From the IMG/VR virus record IMGVR_UViG_3300022689_000122, positions 1 to 29,697 of that record: a stretch of DNA of 29,697 nt. The stretch is one strand, 5' to 3'. The position numbers were made by a program, and so were the translations under genes. The DNA is from a virus. This document shows, one piece after another, positions 6,182 to 14,805 of the stretch. Below the pieces are notes generated by a model, which did not search any database, was not told where the DNA came from, and worked only from the letters and a program-made list of their open reading frames with translations. The first letter of the stretch is position 1; the number at the start of each line of letters is the position of its first letter.

Positions 6182-6460
6182 TTATTCTGGGTTGCTGGTT
6201 TCTATTACAGCTGACACGCTACAGTTGCCTCGTTTTGTGCAATCAAGGTAATCAAGGCGAGTTTGCAATACAGCGTATTTCTTCTCACATTCAGCCGCAT
6301 GGGCTTCTGCGCTGGCGTGCTTTTCCTCGCAACTATCCAGTTTGGTTTCCATCACAGTAAACCGCCCTTTACACCACGTCCATAATACGCCTATGGCGGT
6401 GGCCATGGGAGCAACTGCCGCCCCGATTATTGCAATTAACTGGGTCGCCGATACTTCCAT
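6182..6460 (-). CDS. Single-TM coiled-coil protein, holin or i-spanin candidate
   Basis: I place the start at 6460 (MEVSATQL): GAGG lies 6 nt upstream and the stop of the previous gene is one base before it. An ATG 18 nt further upstream lacks a ribosome site. The 92-aa product has one TM segment (about 6-28, LIAIIGAAVAPMATAIGVLW) followed by a helical, coiled-coil-like part with regularly placed Cys, Glu and Ala. This matches small one-TM lysis proteins (type III holin or inner-membrane spanin). It lies between the 136-aa gene and the collagen fibre, in a region that goes on to endolysin. The specific role is not decided by sequence. Confidence 0.6.
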   Translation of the reverse strand: MEVSATQLIAIIGAAVAPMATAIGVLWTWCKGRFTVMETKLDSCEEKHASAEAHAAECEKKYAVLQTRLDYLDCTKRGNCSVSAVIETSNPE

Positions 6461-6461
6461 A

Positions 6462-6872
6462 CTACGCCTCACATTCATCCAGCATGGCTAAACGTGCGGG
6501 CTCAAGGTTTTCAGGGAGTACGCCAAGGCTGTTGAGGTAAGCAATGGCTGCCGCCTTGTATAACGCACTGTCACCACCAAAGCGGTTGGATAGGTTGGAT
6601 AACTTGGTATCAATAGTCATGATACCGTCCACCAGCGCTAATAGCTCAGGGCTAGGGTTCTGTTCAGCCGCTAACACTTGGCCAGCTTCTTTCAGGATGG
6701 CTTCAAGGCGGGCGGATAAATCTCGCTTCTCATAAACAGGGCTACCGTTAGGGGCGTATCCTTCCACCCATTGCCAGCCGTCTACCGGCGTTGGGGCATC
6801 CTCTGAAATAAAGCCGCCATTAGTGTAATGGGTATCGGTGCTGGGGTCGTATAAGTGCCGCCATATAGTCAT
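6462..6872 (-). CDS. Unknown 136-aa protein after the first fibre gene
   Basis: Residues 1-50 look like a small beta domain (MTIWRHLYDPSTDTHY, DGWQWVEGYAPNGSPVYEKRD). Residues 52-130 are helical with Ala/Leu heptads. The position directly after a fibre gene (TAATG overlap, shared base at 6872) is typical of fibre chaperones or fibre-attached adaptor proteins, but no known chaperone motif is seen. Cytoplasmic, no TM. It is cotranscribed with the tail genes. Confidence 0.55.
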   Translation of the reverse strand: MTIWRHLYDPSTDTHYTNGGFISEDAPTPVDGWQWVEGYAPNGSPVYEKRDLSARLEAILKEAGQVLAAEQNPSPELLALVDGIMTIDTKLSNLSNRFGGDSALYKAAAIAYLNSLGVLPENLEPARLAMLDECEA

Positions 6873-7912
6873 TAGTATGCAATCTCCGTAACTTTGTAAC
6901 CCATAACATCAAGGTAGGCGCTGCCTGAACCAATATATCTGTCATACTCAACTGCTTGGCTGGTATTGGTATCCATCCATATAACGTTGTTTTCAGTTGC
7001 ACTTGAATCTGCACGTAAGCCAGCCCTAACAACACTTGAACCAGCAGGGGCTAAACTGATCGACTGACTGCCACTTCCAATATAGTTAAAATACCCATAC
7101 TGGCTGATCGGAGGGATAAAAGCAGAGCAGTCAATACTAGTAGGTGTTGTGGCTGTTCCAGCGCTTAATACTTGGGTTGTTCCATTTTGGATACTGCCTG
7201 TGTTATGTGTGCATTGCACCTGATAGGTGACGACGCCAAGCTCAGGGCAGAAGAACGGAATAATATTGCTGCTGCCATCATTACGGATGGCTAAGGGATA
7301 TTGGCGTTTAATGTCATACCCGCTAGGCAAGGTAATGGTTCCGCTGGCCGCCTCGTTAGTTGCGCTCACTAACGCCGATGGCGTTGCGACACCGGTGCTA
7401 TCACCAATTAGGTAAACGTAGTACCACGTGTCGCTCGCCTCTGAGCCGGTATCCAAGCCAGCCGCCCCGCTATTGGCAAGGTTAATAACAATATTGCCTG
7501 CCAGTGTAATATAGTTAGCATTTGTACTGTCTGCCGCTATCGTCCCTGACGGAATGGTTATTGTTGCTGACGTGGTATAACTGGGGAGATTGCCTTTTAA
7601 GTAATTAGGGACAACATACTCATAGTTTGGCAGACCACCATCTTTAATTAATAACCCATCAATAGTCACACCAGCCGCTGAGGTCTCTTCGCTGATTGTG
7701 TCTGTCAAAATCCCATCACTAAAGGTTTTAGCACCCGTAAATGTGAGCGCTCCAGTTTCAATCGTGTTTATATCCCCCTCATTTGTAGTAATGCGGGTTT
7801 CTTTGCTGTTATGCTCACTGACAAGCTGGTCTAATTCTGCGTCAATGTCATCAGCGTTGATAACGTTACCGTTGGTGATCTCTGTTGCTTTTAACCGGCT
7901 GATTGTCGCCAT
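6872..7912 (-). CDS. Tail fibre / appendage protein with coiled-coil head
   Basis: The 346-aa product begins MATISRLKATEITNGNVINADDIDAELDQL, a start widely seen in podovirus fibre or appendage proteins that dock on the tail hub. A heptad-like segment to about residue 50 follows, then a beta-rich Ser/Thr/Ala/Gly body with few charges. A possible beta-helix or sandwich lies at 130-340. AGAGGTAGAG precedes the ATG. It follows the tail-hub gene and precedes the 136-aa candidate partner. Together with the collagen fibre it would make two receptor-contacting proteins. Function inferred from N-terminal pattern and position. Confidence 0.7.
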   Translation of the reverse strand: MATISRLKATEITNGNVINADDIDAELDQLVSEHNSKETRITTNEGDINTIETGALTFTGAKTFSDGILTDTISEETSAAGVTIDGLLIKDGGLPNYEYVVPNYLKGNLPSYTTSATITIPSGTIAADSTNANYITLAGNIVINLANSGAAGLDTGSEASDTWYYVYLIGDSTGVATPSALVSATNEAASGTITLPSGYDIKRQYPLAIRNDGSSNIIPFFCPELGVVTYQVQCTHNTGSIQNGTTQVLSAGTATTPTSIDCSAFIPPISQYGYFNYIGSGSQSISLAPAGSSVVRAGLRADSSATENNVIWMDTNTSQAVEYDRYIGSGSAYLDVMGYKVTEIAY

Positions 7913-7923
7913 ATGCTCTACCT

Positions 7924-9561
7924 CTAGTTGTAAGTGTGGCTTGGTCCACCATACTCGATGAAATACGTTAGCCCTAAAAACTCCGGGCCACCATTAGTGG
8001 TTGTATTCCCACGAACGGTAAACTTTACTCTCTCGCCATTTCCGTAAGTCTTGAAAGCTACTTTACGCTCTACCTGGCCGCCGTATCGGGATGCCCCATA
8101 CACTGCTGTATTATACACCGCTGCGCCATCTTGTGACGAGAGGGGCTTGCTAACACCACGGCCATTGTTATTACCACCACCCAGCCATGTACTGGATAAC
8201 GTCACCATACTATTAATACTGCTTTTAAAATGCCCAAACACGCTAGGCACTCGCTTGTGCTGGCCTTCTGTGCCTAAATCCATGAATGGCGATTGGTATT
8301 CCCAGTTGATTGGAGCGCCGTCATACGTCGGGCTACCGAACCAGTCCGATAAATAGCCGTCATTGGTGCCGAAATAGATTTGATCTTTGTAGACAAGCCC
8401 GCAACTATGGGTAATACCCTCTCGTATTGACCACTTAGGAGTTTCGTCCTGACTGCTGGGGTATTTATACACAATCCACTTATTAACGGTTGTGGAGCCT
8501 CCCGTAGGGATACCAAATACAACCTCTCGTCGTGAAGGAAGGTGTACCCCGTAACAATTTCCCACTGCACTACGGCTAATCCCCTTGAGTGTTTCGCTTA
8601 TCTTCTCACTGCCAACCAGTGTTGGCTGTAATGTACCATTCTGCAACGCAGTGGTGTAACTAAAGATACCATACTCACCGCCGGGCAACTCGCCCAGCAT
8701 CAGGACATCATTACCCACCTGTACCATGCACTTGTTATTTACACACCCAAAAGAACCATTAACCTTAACCACAGTAAACACATCAGCATCGCTAGCCACG
8801 GCTGAACGGCCAGTAATAGCGTATAGGCTCCGCTCCTTAGCCACCAGCAAGTAAGTGTCATTGGTTTGGGGAATATAAACGGATTTAAGCCCTGTAATCG
8901 CCTGCCCGTTACCATTATCCACCTGTATGGCTGCGTAATCCGAGGCGCTACTCGCCCCTGTGGTGAATGTTTCACCGTCCCCCACGTCACTAAAGATAAC
9001 CAATGAGGGGTTATTCTCGATATTACCAAACGCCAGCCGCCCATTATGCGCTTCCATGTACTTGGGATCGTTATAACTGGTATCCACTGGCCAGCCACCA
9101 GCCGCACCCTCGGTACTACCATCATAGGTTCTCGGATTGGCTGAGCCATCACACGCAAACACCAGCCCTTGAAAGGTCTGGAAATCAACCAACGTACTAG
9201 TGGAAAATACCGCCGAAGCGTTTAATTCAGTTTCTGCAAAAGTGGAAGGATTATAGCTAGTAAACTTACCATTAATAGCCCCCACAATATGATCGGTTCC
9301 ATCCGGCTCTGTAAACCAGTGCAGCCCTTGGAAGTCGGCTCCTGACTGATACGCTGTTTCATTGAGGTTGGTATATCCTATATTGTGCGCCGTCCAGCTT
9401 CCTTCACTCTCTGAGTGCATGTTAATAATCGACACCGCCTCCGATGCCGACATATACCGTTCTGCACGGTTTTGACGAACGCCGCCAATGTTTTGGGTTA
9501 AGCCACGAAAGCGAACGTTTTGGCGGATACCCCGTAAGCGTTTGTTACTCTGGGTACTCAT
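7924..9561 (-). CDS. Tail hub / packaged-DNA stabilisation-like protein
   Basis: 545 aa with a basic N-terminus (KRLRGIRQNVRFRGLTQNIGG) and then repeated blade-like segments (LHWFTEPDGTDHIVGAINGKFTSYN, FQGLVFACDGSANPRTYDG, NGRLAFGN, QIYFGTNDGYLSDW). They are typical of the beta-propeller tail proteins that sit between adaptor ring and tip in podoviruses (P22 gp10-like or tail-tubular-B-like). It overlaps the adaptor gene by 4 nt (ATGA). Such proteins close the portal channel and hold fibres or spikes. I see no peptidase or lysozyme insert. Strong by position and repeat pattern, less certain for subfamily. Confidence 0.75.
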   Translation of the reverse strand: MSTQSNKRLRGIRQNVRFRGLTQNIGGVRQNRAERYMSASEAVSIINMHSESEGSWTAHNIGYTNLNETAYQSGADFQGLHWFTEPDGTDHIVGAINGKFTSYNPSTFAETELNASAVFSTSTLVDFQTFQGLVFACDGSANPRTYDGSTEGAAGGWPVDTSYNDPKYMEAHNGRLAFGNIENNPSLVIFSDVGDGETFTTGASSASDYAAIQVDNGNGQAITGLKSVYIPQTNDTYLLVAKERSLYAITGRSAVASDADVFTVVKVNGSFGCVNNKCMVQVGNDVLMLGELPGGEYGIFSYTTALQNGTLQPTLVGSEKISETLKGISRSAVGNCYGVHLPSRREVVFGIPTGGSTTVNKWIVYKYPSSQDETPKWSIREGITHSCGLVYKDQIYFGTNDGYLSDWFGSPTYDGAPINWEYQSPFMDLGTEGQHKRVPSVFGHFKSSINSMVTLSSTWLGGGNNNGRGVSKPLSSQDGAAVYNTAVYGASRYGGQVERKVAFKTYGNGERVKFTVRGNTTTNGGPEFLGLTYFIEYGGPSHTYN

Positions 9562-10229
9562 CCTCTATAACGCCCCCCGTAACGCCGATAACCACGCACC
9601 TGTAAGCGATTGGTCATGGCTGCCAAGGCAGTACAATTAGCCCATGCCTCTTCTACTTCTAGGTTAGTGGCAATGGGGTTACCCAAGCCCTTATAAAGCT
9701 CGTAAGCCATCTTGGCCTTGCGCTCGCAATACGTCACCCACACCGGGTCAGGATACGGGAAGGTGTCCGTTGTCGCTGTTAAGCGGGTAAACACCTCAGG
9801 ATGCTTATACTTTAGCGTCTGATCGGCTGCGCCCGCTTCCAGAATAGGGTATACCCCAATCTGGTTATCTTCATAGTAGATATACTGAACCTTTGGCCCC
9901 GTGCGGGTGTCAAACTCTTTGTCTTTCGCAATCAGATTATCAACATCAACCCAGTCAGTCTTGCCATCATCCAGCCGTAAGCTATTGCGGTCAATATCAT
10001 ACACATCAAGGCCAGTATTCACCGAATAGAGGCGAGTACCAGCCGTGATTGTGTGTGTTGAGGAGGAATCTATATGCGTGGGGTTTAGTGTGCGGATGTC
10101 CTCCATAGCCTTATTGATTTCATCAACAATAAACTGGCTATCGTCGTCATCACTAAACACGCTAATCATAGGGTCTTGGCCGGTTGCCCGTAAGACTCGT
10201 TTAACAACTGCTAACAGGGTGTCGGCCAT
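9558..10229 (-). CDS. Head-tail adaptor (gp4 / tail-tubular-A-like)
   Basis: The 223-aa protein has a helical start (MADTLLAVVKRVLRATGQDP) with a DDDDSQFIVDEINKAMEDI segment, a central beta part (THTITAGTRLYSV, QYIYYEDNQIGVYP) and helical C-terminal part with a basic, Tyr-rich tail (RGYRRYGGRYRG). That order matches the adaptor proteins that form the first ring below the portal in P22- and T7-like phages. It lies between the coat region and the tail-hub gene, as in related genomes. The ATG has only a weak ribosome site (GTAGGT). Family call from overall pattern; no catalytic residues are expected. Confidence 0.75.
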   Translation of the reverse strand: MADTLLAVVKRVLRATGQDPMISVFSDDDDSQFIVDEINKAMEDIRTLNPTHIDSSSTHTITAGTRLYSVNTGLDVYDIDRNSLRLDDGKTDWVDVDNLIAKDKEFDTRTGPKVQYIYYEDNQIGVYPILEAGAADQTLKYKHPEVFTRLTATTDTFPYPDPVWVTYCERKAKMAYELYKGLGNPIATNLEVEEAWANCTALAAMTNRLQVRGYRRYGGRYRG

Positions 10230-10236
10230 AACATAC

Positions 10237-10650
10237 CTACTCGATTACCACGCTCTTTGCCTTGGCTTTAGCCTTGGGCTTCTCTTTTACTGTTATCTTA
10301 TCATCTTTTTCAATAGATTCTAAGGGTGCTTTTGGCTTTTTTGCTTCTTTCATCGCTTTAGCCACTGCCGCACGGCCACGTTCTGCCGCTTCACGATTCT
10401 TTTGTGCCCGGCGTTTCGATTTGCTACTACTGTTGGGGCCGTAGTATTCCAACCGGTAATACCCATCAGCTAACCGTTCTTTCGCTAAAAAGCCTGGCAC
10501 CAGGCTAGGCACTTGGTATTCCGGTTTAAAGTTTTCGTTGTAGCACCAAAACAAGTGCTCATCGCTGTCCATATCAATCCCAAGATCTTTAAAGTCCTGA
10601 ATTTGATGTTTTGCCTTGGGGGTAAACAACTGTAATAACTCGGCTTTCAT
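10237..10650 (-). CDS. Unknown basic-tailed protein between coat and adaptor
   Basis: A 137-aa protein. Residues 1-75 form a compact part rich in aromatic residues (EHLFWCYNENFKPEY, GYYRLEYYGP). The rest is very basic and low-complexity (SSSKSKRRAQKNREAAERGRA, then KAKAKAK near the end), suggesting contact with DNA or with an acidic protein. The gene has a good AGGAGA ribosome site and follows the coat terminator at 10677-10704, so its expression requires read-through or its own promoter. A head-completion or head-decoration role would fit the position but is not shown. Confidence 0.6.
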   Translation of the reverse strand: MKAELLQLFTPKAKHQIQDFKDLGIDMDSDEHLFWCYNENFKPEYQVPSLVPGFLAKERLADGYYRLEYYGPNSSSKSKRRAQKNREAAERGRAAVAKAMKEAKKPKAPLESIEKDDKITVKEKPKAKAKAKSVVIE

Positions 10651-10676
10651 ATCCGAATTCTCCTATGTTGACATGT

Positions 10677-10704
10677 AAAAAAGGGGCTAACCGTAGCTAG
10701 CCCC
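10677..10704 (-). terminator. Terminator after the coat gene
   Basis: On the minus strand GGGGCTA (10698-10704) pairs with TAGCCCC (10683-10689), an 8-nt loop between, and is followed by six T. It lies just after the coat stop codon at 10713. It probably trims or attenuates, raising coat mRNA over downstream tail genes. Confidence 0.75.
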
Positions 10705-10712
10705 TAAACTTC

Positions 10713-11561
10713 CTAGAGGGTGGAATCTACCCAGAGAACACCACCAGCTTCAGGGTTGAAGGTTTTGGAGCCATAAAGCTTAATCATCTTCAACGCTTCA
10801 GCGTACCAGCCGTGAGGCTCTTCCATCTCGGTCTCGTTCACTTGCTCAACAAACTCGATGAACTTGGGAACGAAGAACATTAACGGGTAAGCACCATCAA
10901 CAGCGGTCAAGTTGGTGCTGACGTGGCACTTAAAGCCACCAAAGTTACCAACGTAGCCATTACGGATCACGTCATCTACCATGGCGGTACCACGGTCACG
11001 CAGCTCAGGAGACTTGGCGATTAACGCCTTAACTGCTGGGCTGATAACAGCGTGACGCTCACCTTCAACCACATCGTTGTCGTCTAGGTTTTTACCCATA
11101 TCAACAAAGTAATTGTAGATGTTGCTAGCACTTACCGCTTCAGGGGCAGATGAAGTACCCATGATGTTGGCAGCTAGTGCATCGGTGTAACGACCAAGCA
11201 AGTGGGCGTCAACGGTGTTACGGGCAGCCACGGCAGCTTCTTCGCTCCAGATTTGAAGCAGGTTGCTGTGGTGGGTCTGACGCTGATCCAGCTTGTCTAC
11301 GGTGAAGTAGCATTGCTTGGCTTGGTTGATCAGCAAGGTGTCATCCGTAATGTTCAGCTCTTGACGGGTCAAAGGCTCGTTACGGTTGTAATCAAGCATC
11401 TGCAAGTCGTTAGCACGCTGGACGTGGATGGTGTCACCAAACTTGGCGTCTTTTTGGTATTGACGGCTAACCAGGTTGGCCATAACCGTCTGTTTGCGGT
11501 ACTTCATCTCGGTTTGACGAGACCATACCTCTGGTATTGAAAGATCTAAATCCTGTGCCAT
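10713..11561 (-). CDS. Major capsid protein
   Basis: A 282-aa coat protein with HK97-type features. There is an N-arm (MAQDLDLSIPEVWSRQTEMKYRKQ), then 'NLVSRQYQKDAKFGDTIHVQRANDLQ', a form common at the start of podovirus coat proteins, an A-domain region with AVISPAVKALIAKSPELRDRG and NGYVGNFGGFKCHVSTNL, and a C-terminal strand pair. It is bracketed by the acidic scaffold gene upstream and a terminator downstream. The upstream leader can form two competing hairpins (11584-11624), and an internal promoter lies at the start of the scaffold gene, both ways to raise coat output. AGGAGA precedes the ATG by about 10 nt. Confidence 0.85.
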   Translation of the reverse strand: MAQDLDLSIPEVWSRQTEMKYRKQTVMANLVSRQYQKDAKFGDTIHVQRANDLQMLDYNRNEPLTRQELNITDDTLLINQAKQCYFTVDKLDQRQTHHSNLLQIWSEEAAVAARNTVDAHLLGRYTDALAANIMGTSSAPEAVSASNIYNYFVDMGKNLDDNDVVEGERHAVISPAVKALIAKSPELRDRGTAMVDDVIRNGYVGNFGGFKCHVSTNLTAVDGAYPLMFFVPKFIEFVEQVNETEMEEPHGWYAEALKMIKLYGSKTFNPEAGGVLWVDSTL

Positions 11562-11583
11562 GGGGTCACATTCTCCTGTATAT

Positions 11584-11624
11584 AAAGGGGTAACATTTCG
11601 CCACCCCTTTACATCTCAGGGGTG
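11584..11624 (-). promoter_or_regulatory. Two mutually exclusive hairpins in the coat leader
   Basis: On the minus strand CACCCCT (11618-11624) can pair with AGGGGTG (11602-11608), or the same AGGGGT can pair with ACCCCTTT (11584-11591) in an 8-bp stem. The two structures exclude each other. The second lies about 22 nt before the coat ATG, close to its ribosome site. There is no T-run, so it is not a clear terminator; it could be an RNA-processing or translation-control element. Confidence 0.45.
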
Positions 11625-11625
11625 A

Positions 11626-12666
11626 CTATTTCTTTTTGGCGAACTTCTTTGAAGCTCTAGCGATATAGTTGCTGTATTTGTCAGATAGCGCCTCCTCAGG
11701 GTCTAACTGACGCAGCCAGCGGGTAAACTCTTCACGATTCCGGTGTTGCAGCGGTGCGTTGTTACGCTGGGTTTTGCCACGACTCCGGCTTTTGTGAACA
11801 TTTGGTTTTGGGCGCTCGGTTTTCTTGTCCGCCGCCTTCTTGCCTAGCTTTAACTCTTTTATCGCCTGATTAAGCAGATACAACTTCCCTTTAAAGGTCG
11901 TTGCCCGCTTTTGAGCGATAGAATCGTTTTCAAGTTTCTTTCGGATAAAGTCAGCAATCTTGTCTTCGTTTTTTGCAACAAACTCAGGGGCACGCTGGCT
12001 AATTAGTGTCCACTCGCTGCTATCAATCGCCGCCATGGATGACAGAGACTGTTGCTCCATCTGGCCTAAATGCGCCTGATACTTTGCTCTGGCTTTGACA
12101 ACCTCCCGTACATCAGACTTGCGGACACTCTCATGCTCTTCCAGTCGATCAATGAAGCTATCAAACTCCACCTCGTCCATGGTGTATACATTCAAGCTCT
12201 TGCCGCCACTGGTGTAGGGGAAATGCTTTAACCCTATATCCTTTAGAAACGCACTATCGGCATTTCTGGCATTGTCTAAGGCAAACTCGGCTTGTTTTCG
12301 CTGCTCATCGTGATAATCAATCGCATATTGAATATCTTCATCAGTCGATAATTGCGAAACTGACTCAAAGCGCCCATCCGTCGATTCCTCGGCTTCTGGC
12401 TCTTCGTCGTCGTCGGCATCGTCGTCGTCGCTAGCCTCGTCGCTGTCGTCCAAGTCTACCTCGTCGGTGTCCTCGTCGTCTGGCTCGTCGTCTAGTGTGT
12501 CGTCGCCGTCCACCTCGATAGGGTCATCCCCATCGTCGCTATCGTCACCTGATTGATTCCCAGTGATTTCAAGCTCTAACGCCTCATCATCAAGCCCGTT
12601 TTCCCCATGGCCGGTAGCCTCATTTGCTACGTCGTCGGTTGCTTGTGACTCTCTATATGTGCTCAT
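11626..12666 (-). CDS. Acidic scaffold-like protein
   Basis: The 346-aa protein has an N-terminal third with long Asp/Glu runs (about residues 26-98), then a mostly helical middle and a Lys/Arg-rich C-terminus (SRGKTQRNNAPLQH, SKKFAKKK). An acidic start, coiled middle and basic tail, placed directly before the coat gene, fit a capsid assembly scaffold; the basic end would bind coat subunits. The reading GAGGG about 9 nt before ATG is an acceptable ribosome site. A promoter -10 (12665-12670) overlaps its start codon. The acidic run is extreme even for scaffolds. Confidence 0.65.
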   Translation of the reverse strand: MSTYRESQATDDVANEATGHGENGLDDEALELEITGNQSGDDSDDGDDPIEVDGDDTLDDEPDDEDTDEVDLDDSDEASDDDDADDDEEPEAEESTDGRFESVSQLSTDEDIQYAIDYHDEQRKQAEFALDNARNADSAFLKDIGLKHFPYTSGGKSLNVYTMDEVEFDSFIDRLEEHESVRKSDVREVVKARAKYQAHLGQMEQQSLSSMAAIDSSEWTLISQRAPEFVAKNEDKIADFIRKKLENDSIAQKRATTFKGKLYLLNQAIKELKLGKKAADKKTERPKPNVHKSRSRGKTQRNNAPLQHRNREEFTRWLRQLDPEEALSDKYSNYIARASKKFAKKK

Positions 12667-12691
12667 TATAGCATCCCTCGTGTTTTGTCAA
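12665..12691 (-). promoter_or_regulatory. TTGACA / TGCTATAAT promoter overlapping scaffold ATG
   Basis: On the minus strand a perfect TTGACA (12686-12691) and a perfect extended -10 TGC-TATAAT (12665-12673) are 15 bp apart, a little short. The scaffold ATG overlaps the last bases of the -10 (TATAATG). Transcripts from it would start inside the scaffold gene and lack its start, so the promoter would mainly serve the coat gene. Confidence 0.5.
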
Positions 12692-12704
12692 CTAGCTGTG
12701 GTCT

Positions 12705-12950
12705 TTAATCCACCAGCTCTATCCCCTCGATCTCCCGATCGGGGTATAACAACACTTCAACAGCCATATCCCGGCGGATGGCCTCGAAGTAAAACTGATC
12801 TTTGCTGTCACCACCCGTAACTACCGGCAGTGTTTTAGCGTTATTCAGGTATAGGTCACATAACAGGCGGTAGCCCGGCTGCGCCTTGAGGCGCTCCCAT
12901 ACCGCCTTGCGCTGGTCCAGCGGCAGGGCCAGATACTGGCTGTATTCCAT
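12705..12950 (-). CDS. Unknown 81-aa protein overlapping the portal 3' end
   Basis: Its ATG lies inside the portal gene, 95 nt before the portal stop, in another frame. A strong AGGAGGA ribosome site precedes it by 5 nt, so the start is well supported. The protein begins MEYSQYLALPLDQRKAVWERLKAQPGYRLLCDLYL, a helical start, and ends acidic. No family is recognised. The position between portal and scaffold is often held by small capsid-assembly or portal-accessory proteins. The overlapped part encodes the Gly/Pro/Gln-rich low-complexity portal tail, which is probably free to vary. Confidence 0.65.
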   Translation of the reverse strand: MEYSQYLALPLDQRKAVWERLKAQPGYRLLCDLYLNNAKTLPVVTGGDSKDQFYFEAIRRDMAVEVLLYPDREIEGIELVD

Positions 12951-14781
12951 CTTGTCCTCCTAAAGTGGCTTGCATATCCACTTCCTCGAAAACTTGCTCT
13001 AAACTCACACCAAGGGTACTGAAAATCTCTTCCACAATGTGTATGGGGTTAATGGTTTTATTGCTCTGCTTCAATTGTGCAACACCTGACTGCACTACAG
13101 ATGGCACAATAGCCAATGCGTCTCGCATATCCTGCAAGCTACGTGATTTGTTTAATACCGTGCGGCTGCCAGTAATTTCAAAATCAAAATCAAGCAACTT
13201 CATCACGTTGGGGGTGATGGTTTTACCTTCCTCGGTAACTTCCACCGGCTCACTCATGTACTGGCGGTAGTTTTCAAACTCCTGCATGGCAAACCGCTGT
13301 AAGCGATACCGTTCATAGGTCTGTAACGTGGCCTGAAACCGGCTGTTGGTAGCACTGGCCAGTATTTCTACCTCGCCTAGTGTCCGCTGGTCGCCTTCTG
13401 TTACCCCGCCAGTGGCATATGGCACACCGCCGGTAACATTCCGCATGAACTCGCCAAACTGAGCAACCACACGGTCAATCAATTGCAAGCCAGTGTAATC
13501 CCCACGCAAGGGCAATACGCCTGCTGGGTTGCTACTAGGAATAAAGGCACCGGGGCGTATCGTCTGGTGTTTCTGGATATACGCTTGTAATGCCGCATCA
13601 CTGGGGTTATACAGGTTGGGCGCATTGGCGGTAACGTTGATAATATCCAGCGCCTGATTCACCAGCGTATCTACTGCGTGCATCATCGGGATAGCATCGG
13701 TAATGCTGGTTTTACCGTAAAGGCTGCCGGGGATAGGGATGAATGGGGAAATGCTAAACGGCTTTTCCTGATGGTCGTATGGGTTGGGGCCAAACCAGTG
13801 GAAGGTGCGATCATTGCTATACACCAAAACATGATTGCGATATAGCTTGCCGTTAATGAAAAAGTCGCCCCACCGCTCAAACAGACACGCCATGCCGTTG
13901 GGGTACATGCCCTCATCCTCACCATCGCCCATCATATGGCTTAGGAACTTATGGGTGCCGTCGATGCCTTGATATTCCAGTTTCTCAATCTGGTACGTGT
14001 CATCAAACAGCATATTCCGGTAAGGCAATACATCCTCACCGTTGATAAAACCCTCGGTATCCTTAATATCTTCAGGATACACCCACCGCCGCCAGATAAA
14101 CGGGGTGTCGTCAATATCGTCAACGGTTGGGTCGCAACGCCAGTCATCCAGCGCTAACGGGTAAAACCCTGTCCCCTCGGCTTCAACGGTGTCACGGTAG
14201 GTTTTGGTGACTTCACCCTGTAATAGCTCGTCTAGCTCATCAATATTAGGATCGTTCGGATCAACCAGCCCACCCCCAGCCATATACACTGGTCGTTTAC
14301 GCTCAATCCGTACCCATGGGTGCCATACGGCAGACGTGCCATCTAAAATCTCTTGTTTAATATCTTGGTACGCATAAATAAGCTGGTTGAGCTTTTGGGC
14401 GCTTTGCTGGCATAACCGCTCGTAGTTTTGCTTATTCCGTTTACTTAACTGGTTGCGTGGCTTGGGATCGCTAAACTGCGTACCGGCTGGATAGGCTGCC
14501 AAGCACAACTGAGCGTGCATGCCATCAATGGAAGCAGGTAATAACCCTGTTCTAACACTGGCATGGCTGCTTTCAATATCGTCAGGCTCAACAATCCCAT
14601 GTTCTGCCGGTTTGTTCTCAATATACGCTTGCCAGTTTTCGCTGCTTTGCTCTAGTTTTTCCTTAATCAGATCGGTATACATCATCCATTCCTTAACGGC
14701 TGACGTTACCAGAAGGTTTTGATCATCTTCTGATAGATTCACTTTGTCGCCATCACTATAAGGCATAGTGAAGTTTTGCAT
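12856..14781 (-). CDS. Portal protein
   Basis: At 641 aa this is the size of a podovirus portal. The N-terminal part is helical (LTVTSAV-type start, KLEQSSENWQAYIENKPAE), then comes 'HASVRTGLLPASIDGMHAQL', a central wing with many aromatic residues (YEDIKDTEGFINGED, WFGPNPYDHQEKPFSISPF), 'GSLYGKTSITDAIPMMHAVDTLVNQALD' for the stem and channel helix region, and 'TNSRFQATLQTYERYRLQRFAMQEFENYRQY' for the crown helices. It ends in a Gly/Pro/Gln-rich tail. It forms the dodecameric DNA channel at one capsid vertex and docks terminase. It lies directly after the terminase nuclease half and before the assembly genes. Confidence 0.85.
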   Translation of the reverse strand: MQNFTMPYSDGDKVNLSEDDQNLLVTSAVKEWMMYTDLIKEKLEQSSENWQAYIENKPAEHGIVEPDDIESSHASVRTGLLPASIDGMHAQLCLAAYPAGTQFSDPKPRNQLSKRNKQNYERLCQQSAQKLNQLIYAYQDIKQEILDGTSAVWHPWVRIERKRPVYMAGGGLVDPNDPNIDELDELLQGEVTKTYRDTVEAEGTGFYPLALDDWRCDPTVDDIDDTPFIWRRWVYPEDIKDTEGFINGEDVLPYRNMLFDDTYQIEKLEYQGIDGTHKFLSHMMGDGEDEGMYPNGMACLFERWGDFFINGKLYRNHVLVYSNDRTFHWFGPNPYDHQEKPFSISPFIPIPGSLYGKTSITDAIPMMHAVDTLVNQALDIINVTANAPNLYNPSDAALQAYIQKHQTIRPGAFIPSSNPAGVLPLRGDYTGLQLIDRVVAQFGEFMRNVTGGVPYATGGVTEGDQRTLGEVEILASATNSRFQATLQTYERYRLQRFAMQEFENYRQYMSEPVEVTEEGKTITPNVMKLLDFDFEITGSRTVLNKSRSLQDMRDALAIVPSVVQSGVAQLKQSNKTINPIHIVEEIFSTLGVSLEQVFEEVDMQATLGGQDGIQPVSGPAAGPAQGGMGAPQGAAGLPPVM

Positions 14782-14805
14782 TGGCTCTAACTCTCTACTC
14801 TATCT

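Noticed and set aside
10045-10444. Plus-strand open frames opposite the adaptor and coat-adjacent genes
   Set aside because: Antisense shadows of recognisable minus-strand genes with no ribosome sites or motifs.
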